From assembly GCA_964561785.1 (NCBI GenBank), contig CAZLRF010000002.1, forward strand, positions 92,313-156,312: a DNA stretch of 64,000 nucleotides, read 5' to 3'. Origin of the DNA: DATBSL01 sp964561785 (lineage in GTDB: Bacteria > Acidobacteriota > Vicinamibacteria > Fen-336). Numbering within the stretch: position 1 is the first letter of the stretch; the number at the start of each line of letters is the position of its first letter. This document shows positions 1 to 8,325 of the stretch, in pieces. Under the pieces are notes generated by a model. That model saw nothing but the letters and a program-made list of their open reading frames with translations, had not been told where the DNA came from and did not search any database. The position numbers and the translations under genes were made by a program.

Positions 1-1009
1 GCACCACCGCCGCGACGCCCCCGAACACGAACGCCGGGGGCAGGTCGCGGTCGGTCCGCTCGACCGCTCCCCCGCCGCCCGCCCCGTCGCGGCGCAGGCC
101 GCGCGCCACCGCGAGGAACGCGCCCGCCATCGTGGGCAGCCCGCGCAGGACGGTCAGGATCCCCGCCGCGGCCACCGCCCCCGCCCCCACGTAGCGCACG
201 TAGCGGGACCAGATGTCGCCGGCGCTCATCTCCGAGACGAGCCGCTCGGTCTCCGGGTAGAGGGGGGAGGACAGGCCCGCCCCGAGCCAGGCGATGAGCG
301 GCGTGAGGGTCACCGCCGAGACGAGCGCCCCGGCCACGCACACCGCGGCCTGGCGATAGCCGAGGATGTAGCCGACGCCGAACAGCGCGGGGGCCACCTC
401 GAGCGCGAGCTCCGCCTTCGGAAGCACGGGCAGCGCCGCGTGGAGCTCGCCGGGCACGAGGTACGCGAGCGAGACGAGGAGCTTCACCGCCGCCCCCACC
501 GCCATCCCGCGGAAGATCCACGCGCTGCCCCCCGCGGCGCGCCCCGCTTGCTCGCTGGTCGCCCGCAGCACCTCCGCACAGGCGGTGCCCTCGGGGTACG
601 GCAGCTCGTCGTGCGCCTTCACGATCAGCAGCCGGCGCAGCGGGATCATGGCCGACAGGCCGAGCAGCCCGCCGAGGAAGGCGAGCGTCACCACCTGGAG
701 GTACGGGGGCGCCATGCCCCAGAGGAAGAGGGCGGGGATGGTGAAGATCGTGCCGGTCGCGAGCGACGTCGAGGCGGAGGCGACCGTCTGCGAGAGGTTC
801 GCCTCGAGGATCGTCCCGCCCCTGCGCATGAGACGGAACGCGGCGACCGTCATCACCGCGGCCGGGATCGAGGCGGAGACGGTCATCCCCACCCGCAGGC
901 CGAGGTAGGCATTGGCGGCGCCGAAGACGATCCCCAGCACGACGCCGGTGAGGACGGCCTTCAGGGTGAACTCGGCGGTCGTCTCGGGCTCGGACATGCG
1001 GCGGATCAT
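1..1009 (-). CDS. OPT-family transporter, N-terminal part (cut by window edge)
   Basis: Roughly the first 336 residues of a polytopic inner-membrane transporter; the 3' end lies outside the window. Hydrophobic helices alternate with short loops, and the blocks NAYLGLRVGMTVSASIP near residue 30 and ELPYPEGTACAEVLRA near residue 145 are typical of the oligopeptide transporter (OPT) superfamily. Bacterial members import peptides or metal-chelate conjugates; the substrate here cannot be told. Two in-frame ATGs exist (1009 and 997); the second gives MSEPE and may be the real start. The next gene upstream on this strand ends at 1080, so the two could be co-transcribed. Confidence 0.8.
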   Translation of the reverse strand, partial: MIRRMSEPETTAEFTLKAVLTGVVLGIVFGAANAYLGLRVGMTVSASIPAAVMTVAAFRLMRRGGTILEANLSQTVASASTSLATGTIFTIPALFLWGMAPPYLQVVTLAFLGGLLGLSAMIPLRRLLIVKAHDELPYPEGTACAEVLRATSEQAGRAAGGSAWIFRGMAVGAAVKLLVSLAYLVPGELHAALPVLPKAELALEVAPALFGVGYILGYRQAAVCVAGALVSAVTLTPLIAWLGAGLSSPLYPETERLVSEMSAGDIWSRYVRYVGAGAVAAAGILTVLRGLPTMAGAFLAVARGLRRDGAGGGGAVERTDRDLPPAFVFGGVAAVV

Positions 1010-1079
1010 GGCCCAGCCCGAGCGCGCGGCGCAACGCGGCCGGCGCCAGCTCCCGCCGGGTCAGACCGCCCGGGTCGGC

Positions 1080-2108
1080 TCAGCTCCTCCTGAACGCGTG
1101 GGCCGTCTCGATCGCGGCACGCAGGCCGTCCCAGCGCGGGCTTGGCACGGTGCAGTCGGCGCCAAGGATGAACCGCTCGGGCGCCTCGCGCAGGACGGCC
1201 TCCGCCGCGGCGCGGATCTGCTCGTCCGTGCCCGTCGCGATCACCCCCTTGCGGTCCAGCCCCCCCATGATGGGCCGGCCGAAGAGGCGCGCCAACTCGC
1301 GCAGGGGCACCGCCCCGGAGGCGAGGCGGGGGCTGCAGCTCACGACGTGCCCGGGGTAGCGCTCGAAGGGCGACAGCGCCGCGTACGGCGCCTCGTAGTC
1401 GCACACGTGGAGGATGTTGAAGTCGCAGGTGGCGTCGATCTCGCGCAGGAGCCGCAGGTCGTGCGGCATGACGTGCTTCTCGAAGGTCGACGCGTCGCGG
1501 AACGTGCCCTGCTCGCCGCCCTGGGTCGAGGCGTAGAAGCCGTCGACGCCGAGGTTGCGGCACTCGCGCACGAAGCCGAGCAGGCTCTCGCCGACGACGT
1601 CGAGCCCGCGCTCGACCGCACCGGGGTTCTCGTCCATCTGCCGCCGCAGCGCGTCGCGGCCGACGGTGTGGCCCGCGCACATGAAGGCGGAGTAGAGCGT
1701 GACGAGCACGAGCGCCTCCCCGCGCGCGGCCTTCACGAGGCCCTCCACTACCTCGAGCTGCGGCCGGTAGAAGTCGAGACCGTAGCGGGGCATCGCCCTC
1801 CAGTCGCGCGGATCGCGGATCTCGGCGATCGGCGGAAACGTCCGCTCGTACTGGACCTTCACGAAGTCCATCCCGGTGAAGCGGAAGTACTCGAGGTGCT
1901 TCTCGACCGCGGGCGTCCCGAAGTGGTGGGCCGCGTCGAAATGGGTGAAGAAGGCGGCGGGCACGTGGCCCGGCCCGGGGCCTCCGTCCCGGAGGCTCAG
2001 CATCGCCGCGCGCCGGTCCGTCCCCGCCGGCTGGGCGCGGGCGGCGGCGGCCGCGGCCGCCATCCCCAGGGTCGCCACGAACTGCCGTCGGCTGACGCGG
2101 TCGTCCAT
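1080..2108 (-). CDS. Tat-exported UroD-fold protein (MtaA/CmuA-like zinc motif)
   Basis: A 342-residue protein of the uroporphyrinogen decarboxylase superfamily. The N-terminus SRRQFVATLG followed by an Ala-rich stretch is a twin-arginine signal, so it should act outside the cytoplasm, unlike haem-pathway HemE. The HemE motif RQAGRY is absent. Instead there is H234-x-C236 (LHVCDYEAP) and, 82 residues on, C319 (ILGADCTVP). This HxC...C spacing matches the zinc ligands of corrinoid-linked methyltransferases such as MtaA and MtbA. It lies downstream of the GH5 gene with only 11 bases between, so they are probably one operon. Methyl or thiol transfer is an inference; family membership is fairly sure. 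Confidence 0.78.
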   Translation of the reverse strand: MDDRVSRRQFVATLGMAAAAAAARAQPAGTDRRAAMLSLRDGGPGPGHVPAAFFTHFDAAHHFGTPAVEKHLEYFRFTGMDFVKVQYERTFPPIAEIRDPRDWRAMPRYGLDFYRPQLEVVEGLVKAARGEALVLVTLYSAFMCAGHTVGRDALRRQMDENPGAVERGLDVVGESLLGFVRECRNLGVDGFYASTQGGEQGTFRDASTFEKHVMPHDLRLLREIDATCDFNILHVCDYEAPYAALSPFERYPGHVVSCSPRLASGAVPLRELARLFGRPIMGGLDRKGVIATGTDEQIRAAAEAVLREAPERFILGADCTVPSPRWDGLRAAIETAHAFRRS

Positions 2109-2119
2109 CGCCCCCTCCC

Positions 2120-3238
2120 TCAGCTCGCGCGCAGCAGCTCGAGCATCTTGCGGTCGAGCTTCATCCCTCGGTAGCTCTCGTACCGAACGTCGGCGCGTTC
2201 GCTGTCCAGGACCCCGAAACCGCCCCGCAGGTTCCACAGGGCCCAGCCCCAGCCGGCCTCCTTCCACAGGGCGAGGTCGTCGGCCATCCACGCGAGGGCC
2301 ACGGCGTGGGGCGTTCGGTTGAAGCAACCCCACTCGCCGACGTGGACCGCCACGCCCTTCTCCGCGAGGCGCCGCCAGGGCTCGATCAGCTCCCTCCGCA
2401 GGCGCTCCTTGTCCCACGTCGTCCCCTTGTCGTCCCGGAGCGGCCAGGTCGGCACGGCGAAGGTCTCGAACTCCTCCTTCGGCACCCAGGTCGCGGTGTA
2501 GTGGCTCACCGCCTTCGGCAGGTAGCCCCGTGTGCTCTGCACGACGCCGAGCTCCGCGATCTCCATCACCGGGGTCTGGCCGATGTTCAGCCCGTCGGCG
2601 AAGATCAGACGCCCGGGGTCCTTCTCGCGGATCCCGGCCACCAGCGCGCGCACGATCTCCTCGTAGCGCTCGAAGAGGTAGCCCTCGTACGGCTTCACCC
2701 AGGGCGGCTCGTTGACGAGGTCGAAGCTGAGTCGGCGGCTCGGGATCCCCCGGTAGCGCTCGGCGAACACCTGCCAGTGGAAGACAGCCGCGGCGAGCGC
2801 CCGGTCCCGCTCGGCCCGCCGGCCGGAGAAGAGGTCGGCCGGCTCGAGGTCGCGCCCGTTGATGCAGTAGCCGGGGATGCGGTGGAAGTTGATGTTGACG
2901 TGGATGCCGTACTGGCGACCGAGCTCGACCGCGCGGTCGATCTGCAGCAGGGGCTCCTCCCGCACGAGCGACCAGTCGTCGCGGCTCCCCCAGGCCCAGT
3001 AGGCCAGGGGAAGCCGGACGAAGTCGAACCCCCACTCCGCCATCGCCTCGAAGTCCTTCTCCTCGTAAGCGGGCCCGTCGTAGGGGTGCGCCGGGGAGGC
3101 GAAGCGCCCCTGGAGGTTGAAGCCACGCCAGCGGGGGATCCGTCCCGGCGTCGGCTCCTCGTCGCCGGCGCGCGCCGAAGCGGTCGCCGCCACCGCCCCG
3201 AGCGCCGCCAGGTTCCGCACGAAATCGCGTCTGCGCAT
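2120..3238 (-). CDS. Tat-exported glycoside hydrolase family 5-like enzyme
   Basis: A 372-residue TIM-barrel glycosidase. MRRRDFVRNLAALG is a twin-arginine signal. The domain starts near residue 35 (WRGFNLQGRF) and carries the GH5 acid/base in DLVNEPP (E177) and a likely nucleophile in HVGEWG (E302). A conserved histidine (INFHRIPGY) sits on an earlier strand. Length and motifs fit a single-domain endo-beta-glucanase or mannanase without a carbohydrate-binding module. It is first of a two-gene minus-strand unit with the UroD-like gene and is divergent from the AGE epimerase gene, which suggests a small beta-glucan or mannan utilisation locus. The exact substrate cannot be read from sequence. 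Confidence 0.88.
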   Translation of the reverse strand: MRRRDFVRNLAALGAVAATASARAGDEEPTPGRIPRWRGFNLQGRFASPAHPYDGPAYEEKDFEAMAEWGFDFVRLPLAYWAWGSRDDWSLVREEPLLQIDRAVELGRQYGIHVNINFHRIPGYCINGRDLEPADLFSGRRAERDRALAAAVFHWQVFAERYRGIPSRRLSFDLVNEPPWVKPYEGYLFERYEEIVRALVAGIREKDPGRLIFADGLNIGQTPVMEIAELGVVQSTRGYLPKAVSHYTATWVPKEEFETFAVPTWPLRDDKGTTWDKERLRRELIEPWRRLAEKGVAVHVGEWGCFNRTPHAVALAWMADDLALWKEAGWGWALWNLRGGFGVLDSERADVRYESYRGMKLDRKMLELLRAS

Positions 3239-3300
3239 CGCTCGCCTCTCGTTCCCCGGGGCCGACTATACTCCGGGCGCCGGATCGTCCCGGAGGCGCC

Positions 3301-4626
3301 ATGTCGCGCATTCCTCTCGCCGTCGTCCTCGTGCTGCTCGGCGCCCCGGCCGGCCCCGCGGCGGCACAGCCGCCCTCCCCCCCGCTCGGCGCGCCCGCGC
3401 GGGCGGCCCTGGCGGACGAGCTCGACGCCTACTTGCGGACGCACGTGCTCGAGCCCCGCTTCCCGCGCTGCGTCGACCGGGAGCGCGGCGGCTTCCACGT
3501 GGCCTACGGGCGCGACTGGTCGCCGCAGCCCGACCGCTCCCGCTTCGTCGTCTACCAGGCCCGCGTCACCTGGACGGCGGCGACCGTGGCGCGCCTGCGG
3601 CCTGCCCTCCGCGACGAGCACCTCGCGTATGCCCGGCACGGCGTGCGCTACCTCGCCGACGTCGTGTGGGACCGCGCGCACGGCGGCTTCCACACGCACG
3701 TCGACCCGCAGGGCCGTCCCCTCGCGGACGAGGAGGCCGCGCCCCGCCCCGTCTACGGCCAGGCCTTCGCCGTCTACGCCCTCGCCGCGGCGCACGCGGC
3801 GACCGGCGAAGCGGAGCCCCTCGATCTGGCGAAACGGGGCTGGCGGTGGATCGAGGACCGGTATCGCGACGAGCTCGGCCCCGGCTACCGCAGCGCGGTG
3901 AGGGCGGACGGCCGGCCGCTCCCGGTGCCCCCCGAGGACCGGGTCGACGGGCCCCGCGCGATCGACAGCCTGGCCCACCACCGGACGATGAACGACCACA
4001 TCCACCTGCTCGAGGCGTACTCCGAGCTGCTGCGGTCGTGGCCGGACCCCGCGCTGCGCGCGAGCACGGAGGGGCTGCTCGCGTTCGTGCGCGACCGGCT
4101 GTTCGTCGAGCCCGGCTGCCTCTACGTCGCCCTGCGCCCCGACGGGAAGCCGGTTCCCGCGCCCGTGTCCTTCGGCCACGACGTCGAGACGGCCTTCCTC
4201 ATGGTCGAGGCCGAGGAGGCGCTCGGTCGCGAGCCGTCCGCGGCCACCCTGAGGGCGGCGCGGATGCTCGTCGACCACGCGCTCGCCCTCGGCTACGACC
4301 CCGCGCGCGGCCAGCTCTTCGAGCACGGCAGCGCCTACGGTCCGCCCGTCGACCGCTCGATCCAGTGGTGGGCGCAGTTCGAAGCCTTCCACGCGTTCCA
4401 GCTCATGGACGAGCTGTTCGGCCGCGAGGACGGGCGCTACCGCGAGGCGTTCGCGAAGGCCTGGGCGCTCGCCCGTGACGCGTTCGCCGACCCGCAGCAC
4501 CCGGGCGTCTGCCCGCAGGTGGACGAGCGCGGCGAGGTCGACTGCGCCTCGAAGAGCCACAACTGGTTCGCGAGCTACCACACGGCGCGCGCGCTTCTGT
4601 TCACGGCGGACCGCCTGCGGAAGTAG
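3301..4626 (+). CDS. Exported AGE-family epimerase (cellobiose 2-epimerase-like)
   Basis: A 441-residue (alpha/alpha)6-barrel protein of the N-acylglucosamine 2-epimerase family. Typical blocks are QARVTWTAA, GQAFAVYALAA, RTMNDHIHLLEAY, HDVETAFLM, WWAQFEAFHAF and KSHNWFASYHT, including the histidines expected to do acid/base chemistry. It begins with a cleavable signal peptide (MSRIPLAVVLVLLG to AAAQ), whereas characterised family members are cytoplasmic. It is divergent from the GH5/UroD-like pair, so it may epimerise the beta-linked disaccharides that pair releases; that link is inferred. A TATACT element lies at 3267-3272 and a short GC stem-loop (4626-4641) overlaps the stop. Confidence 0.85.
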   Translation: MSRIPLAVVLVLLGAPAGPAAAQPPSPPLGAPARAALADELDAYLRTHVLEPRFPRCVDRERGGFHVAYGRDWSPQPDRSRFVVYQARVTWTAATVARLRPALRDEHLAYARHGVRYLADVVWDRAHGGFHTHVDPQGRPLADEEAAPRPVYGQAFAVYALAAAHAATGEAEPLDLAKRGWRWIEDRYRDELGPGYRSAVRADGRPLPVPPEDRVDGPRAIDSLAHHRTMNDHIHLLEAYSELLRSWPDPALRASTEGLLAFVRDRLFVEPGCLYVALRPDGKPVPAPVSFGHDVETAFLMVEAEEALGREPSAATLRAARMLVDHALALGYDPARGQLFEHGSAYGPPVDRSIQWWAQFEAFHAFQLMDELFGREDGRYREAFAKAWALARDAFADPQHPGVCPQVDERGEVDCASKSHNWFASYHTARALLFTADRLRK

Positions 4627-4676
4627 CGCCGCGAGCGGCGCACGCGGGGCGCGGGTCATGAGCCCACCCGCTGGAC

Positions 4677-4723
4677 GTCACAACCGGGCCAAATGCCTGT
4701 GACACACCTAGTTCGCTTGGCCC
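4677..4723. repeat. Interleaved inverted repeats upstream of gap
   Basis: Two overlapping inverted repeats lie before the gap promoter. GTCACA (4677-4682) pairs with TGTGAC (4698-4703), and GGGCCAA (4686-4692) pairs with TTGGCCC (4717-4723). The second arm ends 24 bases before the predicted -35 box. The position suits an operator for a glycolytic repressor or activator, but no regulator gene is nearby and chance is not excluded. Confidence 0.35.
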
Positions 4724-4746
4724 ACGGGGCATGGGCCGGCCGTTTC

Positions 4747-4776
4747 TTGTGCCCCGCGACGGCCGTGGGCTAGACT
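4747..4776 (+). promoter_or_regulatory. Putative sigma-70-type promoter of the glycolytic operon
   Basis: TTGTGC (4747-4752), an 18-base spacer and TAGACT (4771-4776), about 30 bases before the gap start codon. The same -10 hexamer, TAGACT, occurs before secG. Confidence 0.5.
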
Positions 4777-4808
4777 GCCGGTTCGATCCATACGGAGAGA
4801 GAGGCGAG

Positions 4809-5882
4809 ATGGCAATCAAGGTTGGGATCAATGGGTTCGGCCGGATCGGGCGCCTGGTGTTCCAGGCCCTCTGTGACCAGGGCCTCCTCGGCAAGGAGAT
4901 CGACGTCGTGGGCGTCGTCGACATCTCCACCGACGCCGACTACTTCGCGTACCAGATGAAGTACGACTCGGTGCACGGCCGCTTCAAGCACCCGCTCGGG
5001 GCGAAGAAGAGCAGCCCCTCCGCCGAGGGCAACGACGTCCTCGTGGTCGGCGGCGACGAGGTGAAGTGCATCATGGCGGCGAAGGACCCGAGCCAGCTCC
5101 CGTGGAAGGAGCTCGGGGCCGAGTACATCATCGAGTCGACCGGCCTCTTCACCGACGGCGAGAAGGCCAGGGGCCACATCGCGGCCGGGGCGAAGAAGGT
5201 CATCATCTCGGCCCCCGGCAAGGGCGGGGTGAAGACGCTGCTGATGGGCGTCAACCACGAGGAGTACGACCCGAAGCAGCACGACGTGGTCTCGAACGCC
5301 TCCTGCACGACGAACTGCCTCGCCCCCGTGGTGCACGTGCTGCTCAAGGAGGGCGTCGGGATCGAGACGGGCCTCATGACCACGATCCACAGCTACACCG
5401 CGACCCAGAAGACGGTGGACGGCCCCTCCAAGAAGGACTGGCGCGGCGGCCGCGCGGCGGCGATCAACATCATCCCCTCCTCGACCGGCGCCGCGAAGGC
5501 GGTGGGCGAGGTGCTCCCGGCCACGAAGGGCAAGCTCACCGGCATGTCCTTCCGCGTGCCGACGCCGAACGTGTCGGTGGTCGACCTCACCTTCCGCGCC
5601 GCGAGGGACACGTCGATCGAGGAGATCGACGGCCTCATGAAGAAGGCGAGCGAGACCTACCTCGAGGACATCCTCGGCTACTGCGACGAGGAGGTCGTCT
5701 CGACCGACTTCATCCACGACGCGCGCTCGTCGATCTACGACTCGCTCGCCACGCTCCAGAACAACCTGAAGGGCGAGAAGCGCTTCTTCAAGGTCGTGTC
5801 CTGGTACGACAACGAGTGGGGCTACTCGAACCGCTGCATCGACCTGCTCCGCTACATGGCGAAGAAGGACGGCGCGAAGTAG
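4809..5882 (+). CDS. gap: Glyceraldehyde-3-phosphate dehydrogenase, type I
   Basis: A 357-residue cytoplasmic GAPDH catalysing oxidative phosphorylation of glyceraldehyde-3-phosphate. The NAD-binding start GINGFGRIGR, catalytic Cys166 in SNASCTTNC, and the C-terminal SWYDNEWGYSNR are all present. The protein is about 20 residues longer than most homologues because of an insertion near residues 60-100 (around KKSSPSAEGND and the segment after it). The ATG at 4809 is chosen because MAIKVGING is the family start and a purine-rich ribosome site precedes it; upstream in-frame codons are not needed. It is the first gene of gap-pgk-tpiA, with a strong hairpin between gap and pgk. Confidence 0.98.
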   Translation: MAIKVGINGFGRIGRLVFQALCDQGLLGKEIDVVGVVDISTDADYFAYQMKYDSVHGRFKHPLGAKKSSPSAEGNDVLVVGGDEVKCIMAAKDPSQLPWKELGAEYIIESTGLFTDGEKARGHIAAGAKKVIISAPGKGGVKTLLMGVNHEEYDPKQHDVVSNASCTTNCLAPVVHVLLKEGVGIETGLMTTIHSYTATQKTVDGPSKKDWRGGRAAAINIIPSSTGAAKAVGEVLPATKGKLTGMSFRVPTPNVSVVDLTFRAARDTSIEEIDGLMKKASETYLEDILGYCDEEVVSTDFIHDARSSIYDSLATLQNNLKGEKRFFKVVSWYDNEWGYSNRCIDLLRYMAKKDGAK

Positions 5883-5922
5883 CGCCGCGGCCCTCCCCGG
5901 GGAGCCGCCCCGGGATTCCCTG

Positions 5923-5947
5923 GGGGCGGCCCGCTTCGGGCCGCCCC
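5923..5947 (+). terminator. Perfect GC stem-loop between gap and pgk
   Basis: An exact 11-bp inverted repeat (5923-5933 with 5937-5947) with a CTT loop is followed by TTT and then CC. It could partly terminate transcription or protect the 3' end of gap mRNA, raising gap expression above pgk. With only three T residues it is a weak intrinsic terminator. Confidence 0.55.
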
Positions 5948-5982
5948 TTTCCGCGAGAACGAGAAGACACGGGGACAGGACA

Positions 5983-7218
5983 ATGGCCAAGCTCTTCATC
6001 GAGGACCTCGACCTGCGGGGCAAGCGCGTCCTCATGCGGGTCGACTTCAACGTGCCGGTCAAGGACGGCAAGGTGGACAACGACAAGCGCCTGCGCGCCT
6101 CGCTGCCCTCCATCCGCTACGTGCTCGACGAGGGCGCGAGCCTCGTGCTCATGAGCCACCTCGGCCGCCCGGACGGGCAGAAGGTCGCCAAGTACTCCCT
6201 GAAGCCGGTGGCGGAGGCGCTGTCGGGCCTCCTCGGCAAGCCGGTGAGGTTCCTCGACGACTGCGTCGGCCCCGAGGTCGAGGCGGCCTGCGCCGCGCTC
6301 CGCCCGGGCGAGGTCGCCCTCCTCGAGAACCTGCGCTTCCACATCGAGGAGGAGGGAAAGGTCAAGAAGGAGGACGGCTCCTCGGTCAAGGCGGACCCCG
6401 CGGCGGTCGCGGCCTTCCGCGCCTCGCTGACCAGGCTCGGCGACGTCTACGTGAACGACGCGTTCGGCACCGCGCACCGGGCCCACTCGTCGATGACCGG
6501 GGTCTCGCTCGAGAAGCGCGCGGCCGGCTACCTGATGAAGAAGGAGCTCGATTTCCTCGGCGACGCGGTGAACGACCCGCGCCGGCCCTTCGTCGCGATC
6601 ATCGGCGGGGCCAAGGTCTCCGGGAAGATCGACGTGATCTCGTCGCTCCTGCCGAAGGTGGACACGCTGATCATCGGCGGCGGCATGGCCTTCACGTTCT
6701 ACAAGGCGCAGGGCAAGCAGGTCGGCGGCTCGCTGGTCGAGGACGACCGGATCGAGATGGCGAAGGATCTGCTCGCCAAGGCCGGCGACAAGCTCGTTCT
6801 GCCCGTCGACACCGTGGTCACCGACGTGTTCGACTTCGACGAGCGCAAGGTCGGGACGCTGAGGACCGTTGGGTGGGACCAGATCGGCCCGAAGGACATC
6901 GGCGTCGACATCGGCGAGGCCACCCGCGCGAAGTTCGCCGACATCGTGAAGGGGGCGAAGACGGTCGTCTGGAACGGCCCGATGGGGGTCTTCGAGATCG
7001 CCGACACCGCGAAGGGCACGCTGGCCGTCGCCAACGCGCTGGCCGACGCGACCGCCCACGGGGCGATCACGGTGGTGGGCGGGGGCGACTCCGTGTCCGC
7101 CATCGAGAAGAACGGCCTCGCCGACAAGGTCACCCACGTCTCGACCGGCGGCGGCGCCTCGCTCGAGTTTCTCGAGGGCAAGGACCTGCCCGGCGTCACG
7201 TACCTCAGCGACAAGTAG
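5983..7218 (+). CDS. pgk: Phosphoglycerate kinase
   Basis: A 411-residue two-domain cytoplasmic kinase that transfers phosphate from 1,3-bisphosphoglycerate to ADP. The N-terminal substrate-binding block RVDFNVPVKDGK, the SHLGRPDG loop, NDAFGTAHRAHSS, GGAKVSGKI, WNGPMGVFE and the nucleotide loop VGGGDSV all match the family. Length is normal. It is the second gene of the glycolytic operon, 100 bases after gap and 13 bases before tpiA, with a ribosome site (GGACAGG) close to the ATG. Confidence 0.98.
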   Translation: MAKLFIEDLDLRGKRVLMRVDFNVPVKDGKVDNDKRLRASLPSIRYVLDEGASLVLMSHLGRPDGQKVAKYSLKPVAEALSGLLGKPVRFLDDCVGPEVEAACAALRPGEVALLENLRFHIEEEGKVKKEDGSSVKADPAAVAAFRASLTRLGDVYVNDAFGTAHRAHSSMTGVSLEKRAAGYLMKKELDFLGDAVNDPRRPFVAIIGGAKVSGKIDVISSLLPKVDTLIIGGGMAFTFYKAQGKQVGGSLVEDDRIEMAKDLLAKAGDKLVLPVDTVVTDVFDFDERKVGTLRTVGWDQIGPKDIGVDIGEATRAKFADIVKGAKTVVWNGPMGVFEIADTAKGTLAVANALADATAHGAITVVGGGDSVSAIEKNGLADKVTHVSTGGGASLEFLEGKDLPGVTYLSDK

Positions 7219-7231
7219 GAGCCATCACGAC

Positions 7232-7987
7232 ATGCGAAGGAAGCTGATCGCCGGCAACTGGAAGATGTACAAGACGGCGGCGGAGGCGGTGGCCCTCGTC
7301 GAGGAGATCAAGAAGGGCCTGGCCGGGGCCCCGGGCGACGTGCTGGTGGCGCCGCCCTTCACGTCGCTCGTCGCGGTGGTGGCCGCGGCGAAGGGCAGCC
7401 CGATCGCGGTGGCCGCCCAGAACATGCACTTCGAGAAGGAGGGCGCGTTCACGGGCGAGGTGTCGGCGGCGATGCTCGAGGACCTCGGCGTCACCCACGT
7501 CATCCTCGGCCACTCCGAGCGCCGCCAGTACTTCGCGGAGACCGACGAGGGCGTCGCGAAGAAGACGAAGGCCGCCCTCGACGCCTCTCTCACGCCGATC
7601 TCGTGCGTGGGCGAGACGCTCTCCGAGCGCGAGGCCGGCCGGACGATGGACGTCGTGAAGCGGCAGACGGACGCGATCCTGAACGCGGTCACCGCCGAGG
7701 AGGCGACGCGGGTCGTGATCGCCTACGAGCCGGTGTGGGCGATCGGCACCGGCAAGGTGGCGACGCCCGAGCAGGCCCAGGAGGTGCACGCGTTCATCCG
7801 CCTGCGGATCGGGGCCGTCCACGGCAGGGCGGTGGCCGAGGCCGTGCGCATCCTCTACGGCGGCAGCGTCAAGCCCGACAACGTCAAGGGCCTCATGACG
7901 CTGCCCGACGTGGACGGCGGCCTCGTCGGCGGCGCCTCGCTCAAGGCCGACTCGTTCCTCAAGCTCGTCCACTACGACGAGCAGTAG
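7232..7987 (+). CDS. tpiA: Triosephosphate isomerase
   Basis: A 251-residue TIM-barrel enzyme interconverting dihydroxyacetone phosphate and glyceraldehyde-3-phosphate. Catalytic residues are visible: Lys in AGNWKMY, His in LGHSERRQ and Glu in AYEPVWAIGTG, with the phosphate loop YGGSVKPDN. AGGAG precedes the ATG. It closes the gap-pgk-tpiA unit. In many bacteria secG follows directly; here secG is 2.7 kb away, beyond a toxin-antitoxin pair and a glycosidase. Confidence 0.98.
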   Translation: MRRKLIAGNWKMYKTAAEAVALVEEIKKGLAGAPGDVLVAPPFTSLVAVVAAAKGSPIAVAAQNMHFEKEGAFTGEVSAAMLEDLGVTHVILGHSERRQYFAETDEGVAKKTKAALDASLTPISCVGETLSEREAGRTMDVVKRQTDAILNAVTAEEATRVVIAYEPVWAIGTGKVATPEQAQEVHAFIRLRIGAVHGRAVAEAVRILYGGSVKPDNVKGLMTLPDVDGGLVGGASLKADSFLKLVHYDEQ

Positions 7988-7995
7988 CGAGCGCC

Positions 7996-8024
7996 TTGAC
8001 CCCGGCCGGGGTGCGCATTACCAT
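7996..8024 (+). promoter_or_regulatory. Promoter of the toxin-antitoxin pair, predicted leaderless
   Basis: TTGACC (7996-8001), a 17-base spacer and TACCAT (8019-8024). Only seven bases separate the -10 box from the antitoxin ATG at 8032, so the transcript should start at or just before the start codon. Confidence 0.6.
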
Positions 8025-8031
8025 GTAGTGC

Positions 8032-8325
8032 ATGGCGCGAAAGACCGAGGTCTACACCTGGCGGGTGTCGCCGGCGCTCAAGGCGGGGCTCGAGGAGGCG
8101 GCCCGCGCCGAGGAGCGGACGGTCGCCCAGGTGCTCGACGAGATCGTCGCCGAGCACCTGCGGTCCGGGAGAGGGCGCGACCCCGGAGAAGCCGCGCGGC
8201 AGCGCCGGCTGCACCAGCGGGCGGCCGCTTTCGCCGGCTGCATCGCGAGCCGGAACCCGCGGCGCGCGGAGAGGGTGCGGGAGCTGGTGCGTGCGAGGCT
8301 GCGAGGTGCGGGCCGTGCCCGCTAG
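8032..8325 (+). CDS. Ribbon-helix-helix-type antitoxin
   Basis: A 97-residue basic protein. Residues 4-45 (KTEVYTWRVSPALKAGLEEA and on to the helix VAQVLDEIVAEHL) look like a ribbon-helix-helix DNA-binding domain; the Arg-rich C-terminus probably wraps the toxin. It would bind its own promoter and neutralise the PIN protein, whose gene overlaps its 3' end. No clear ribosome site precedes the ATG, consistent with the leaderless promoter. Confidence 0.72.
   Translation: MARKTEVYTWRVSPALKAGLEEAARAEERTVAQVLDEIVAEHLRSGRGRDPGEAARQRRLHQRAAAFAGCIASRNPRRAERVRELVRARLRGAGRAR

Noticed and set aside
1080..3311. UroD-like and GH5 as one 743-residue fusion
   Set aside because: The upstream extension is out of frame with GH5, and a twin-arginine signal begins at 2108; these are two genes.
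4626..4641. Terminator after the AGE epimerase gene
   Set aside because: The palindrome has a two-base loop and no T-tract.
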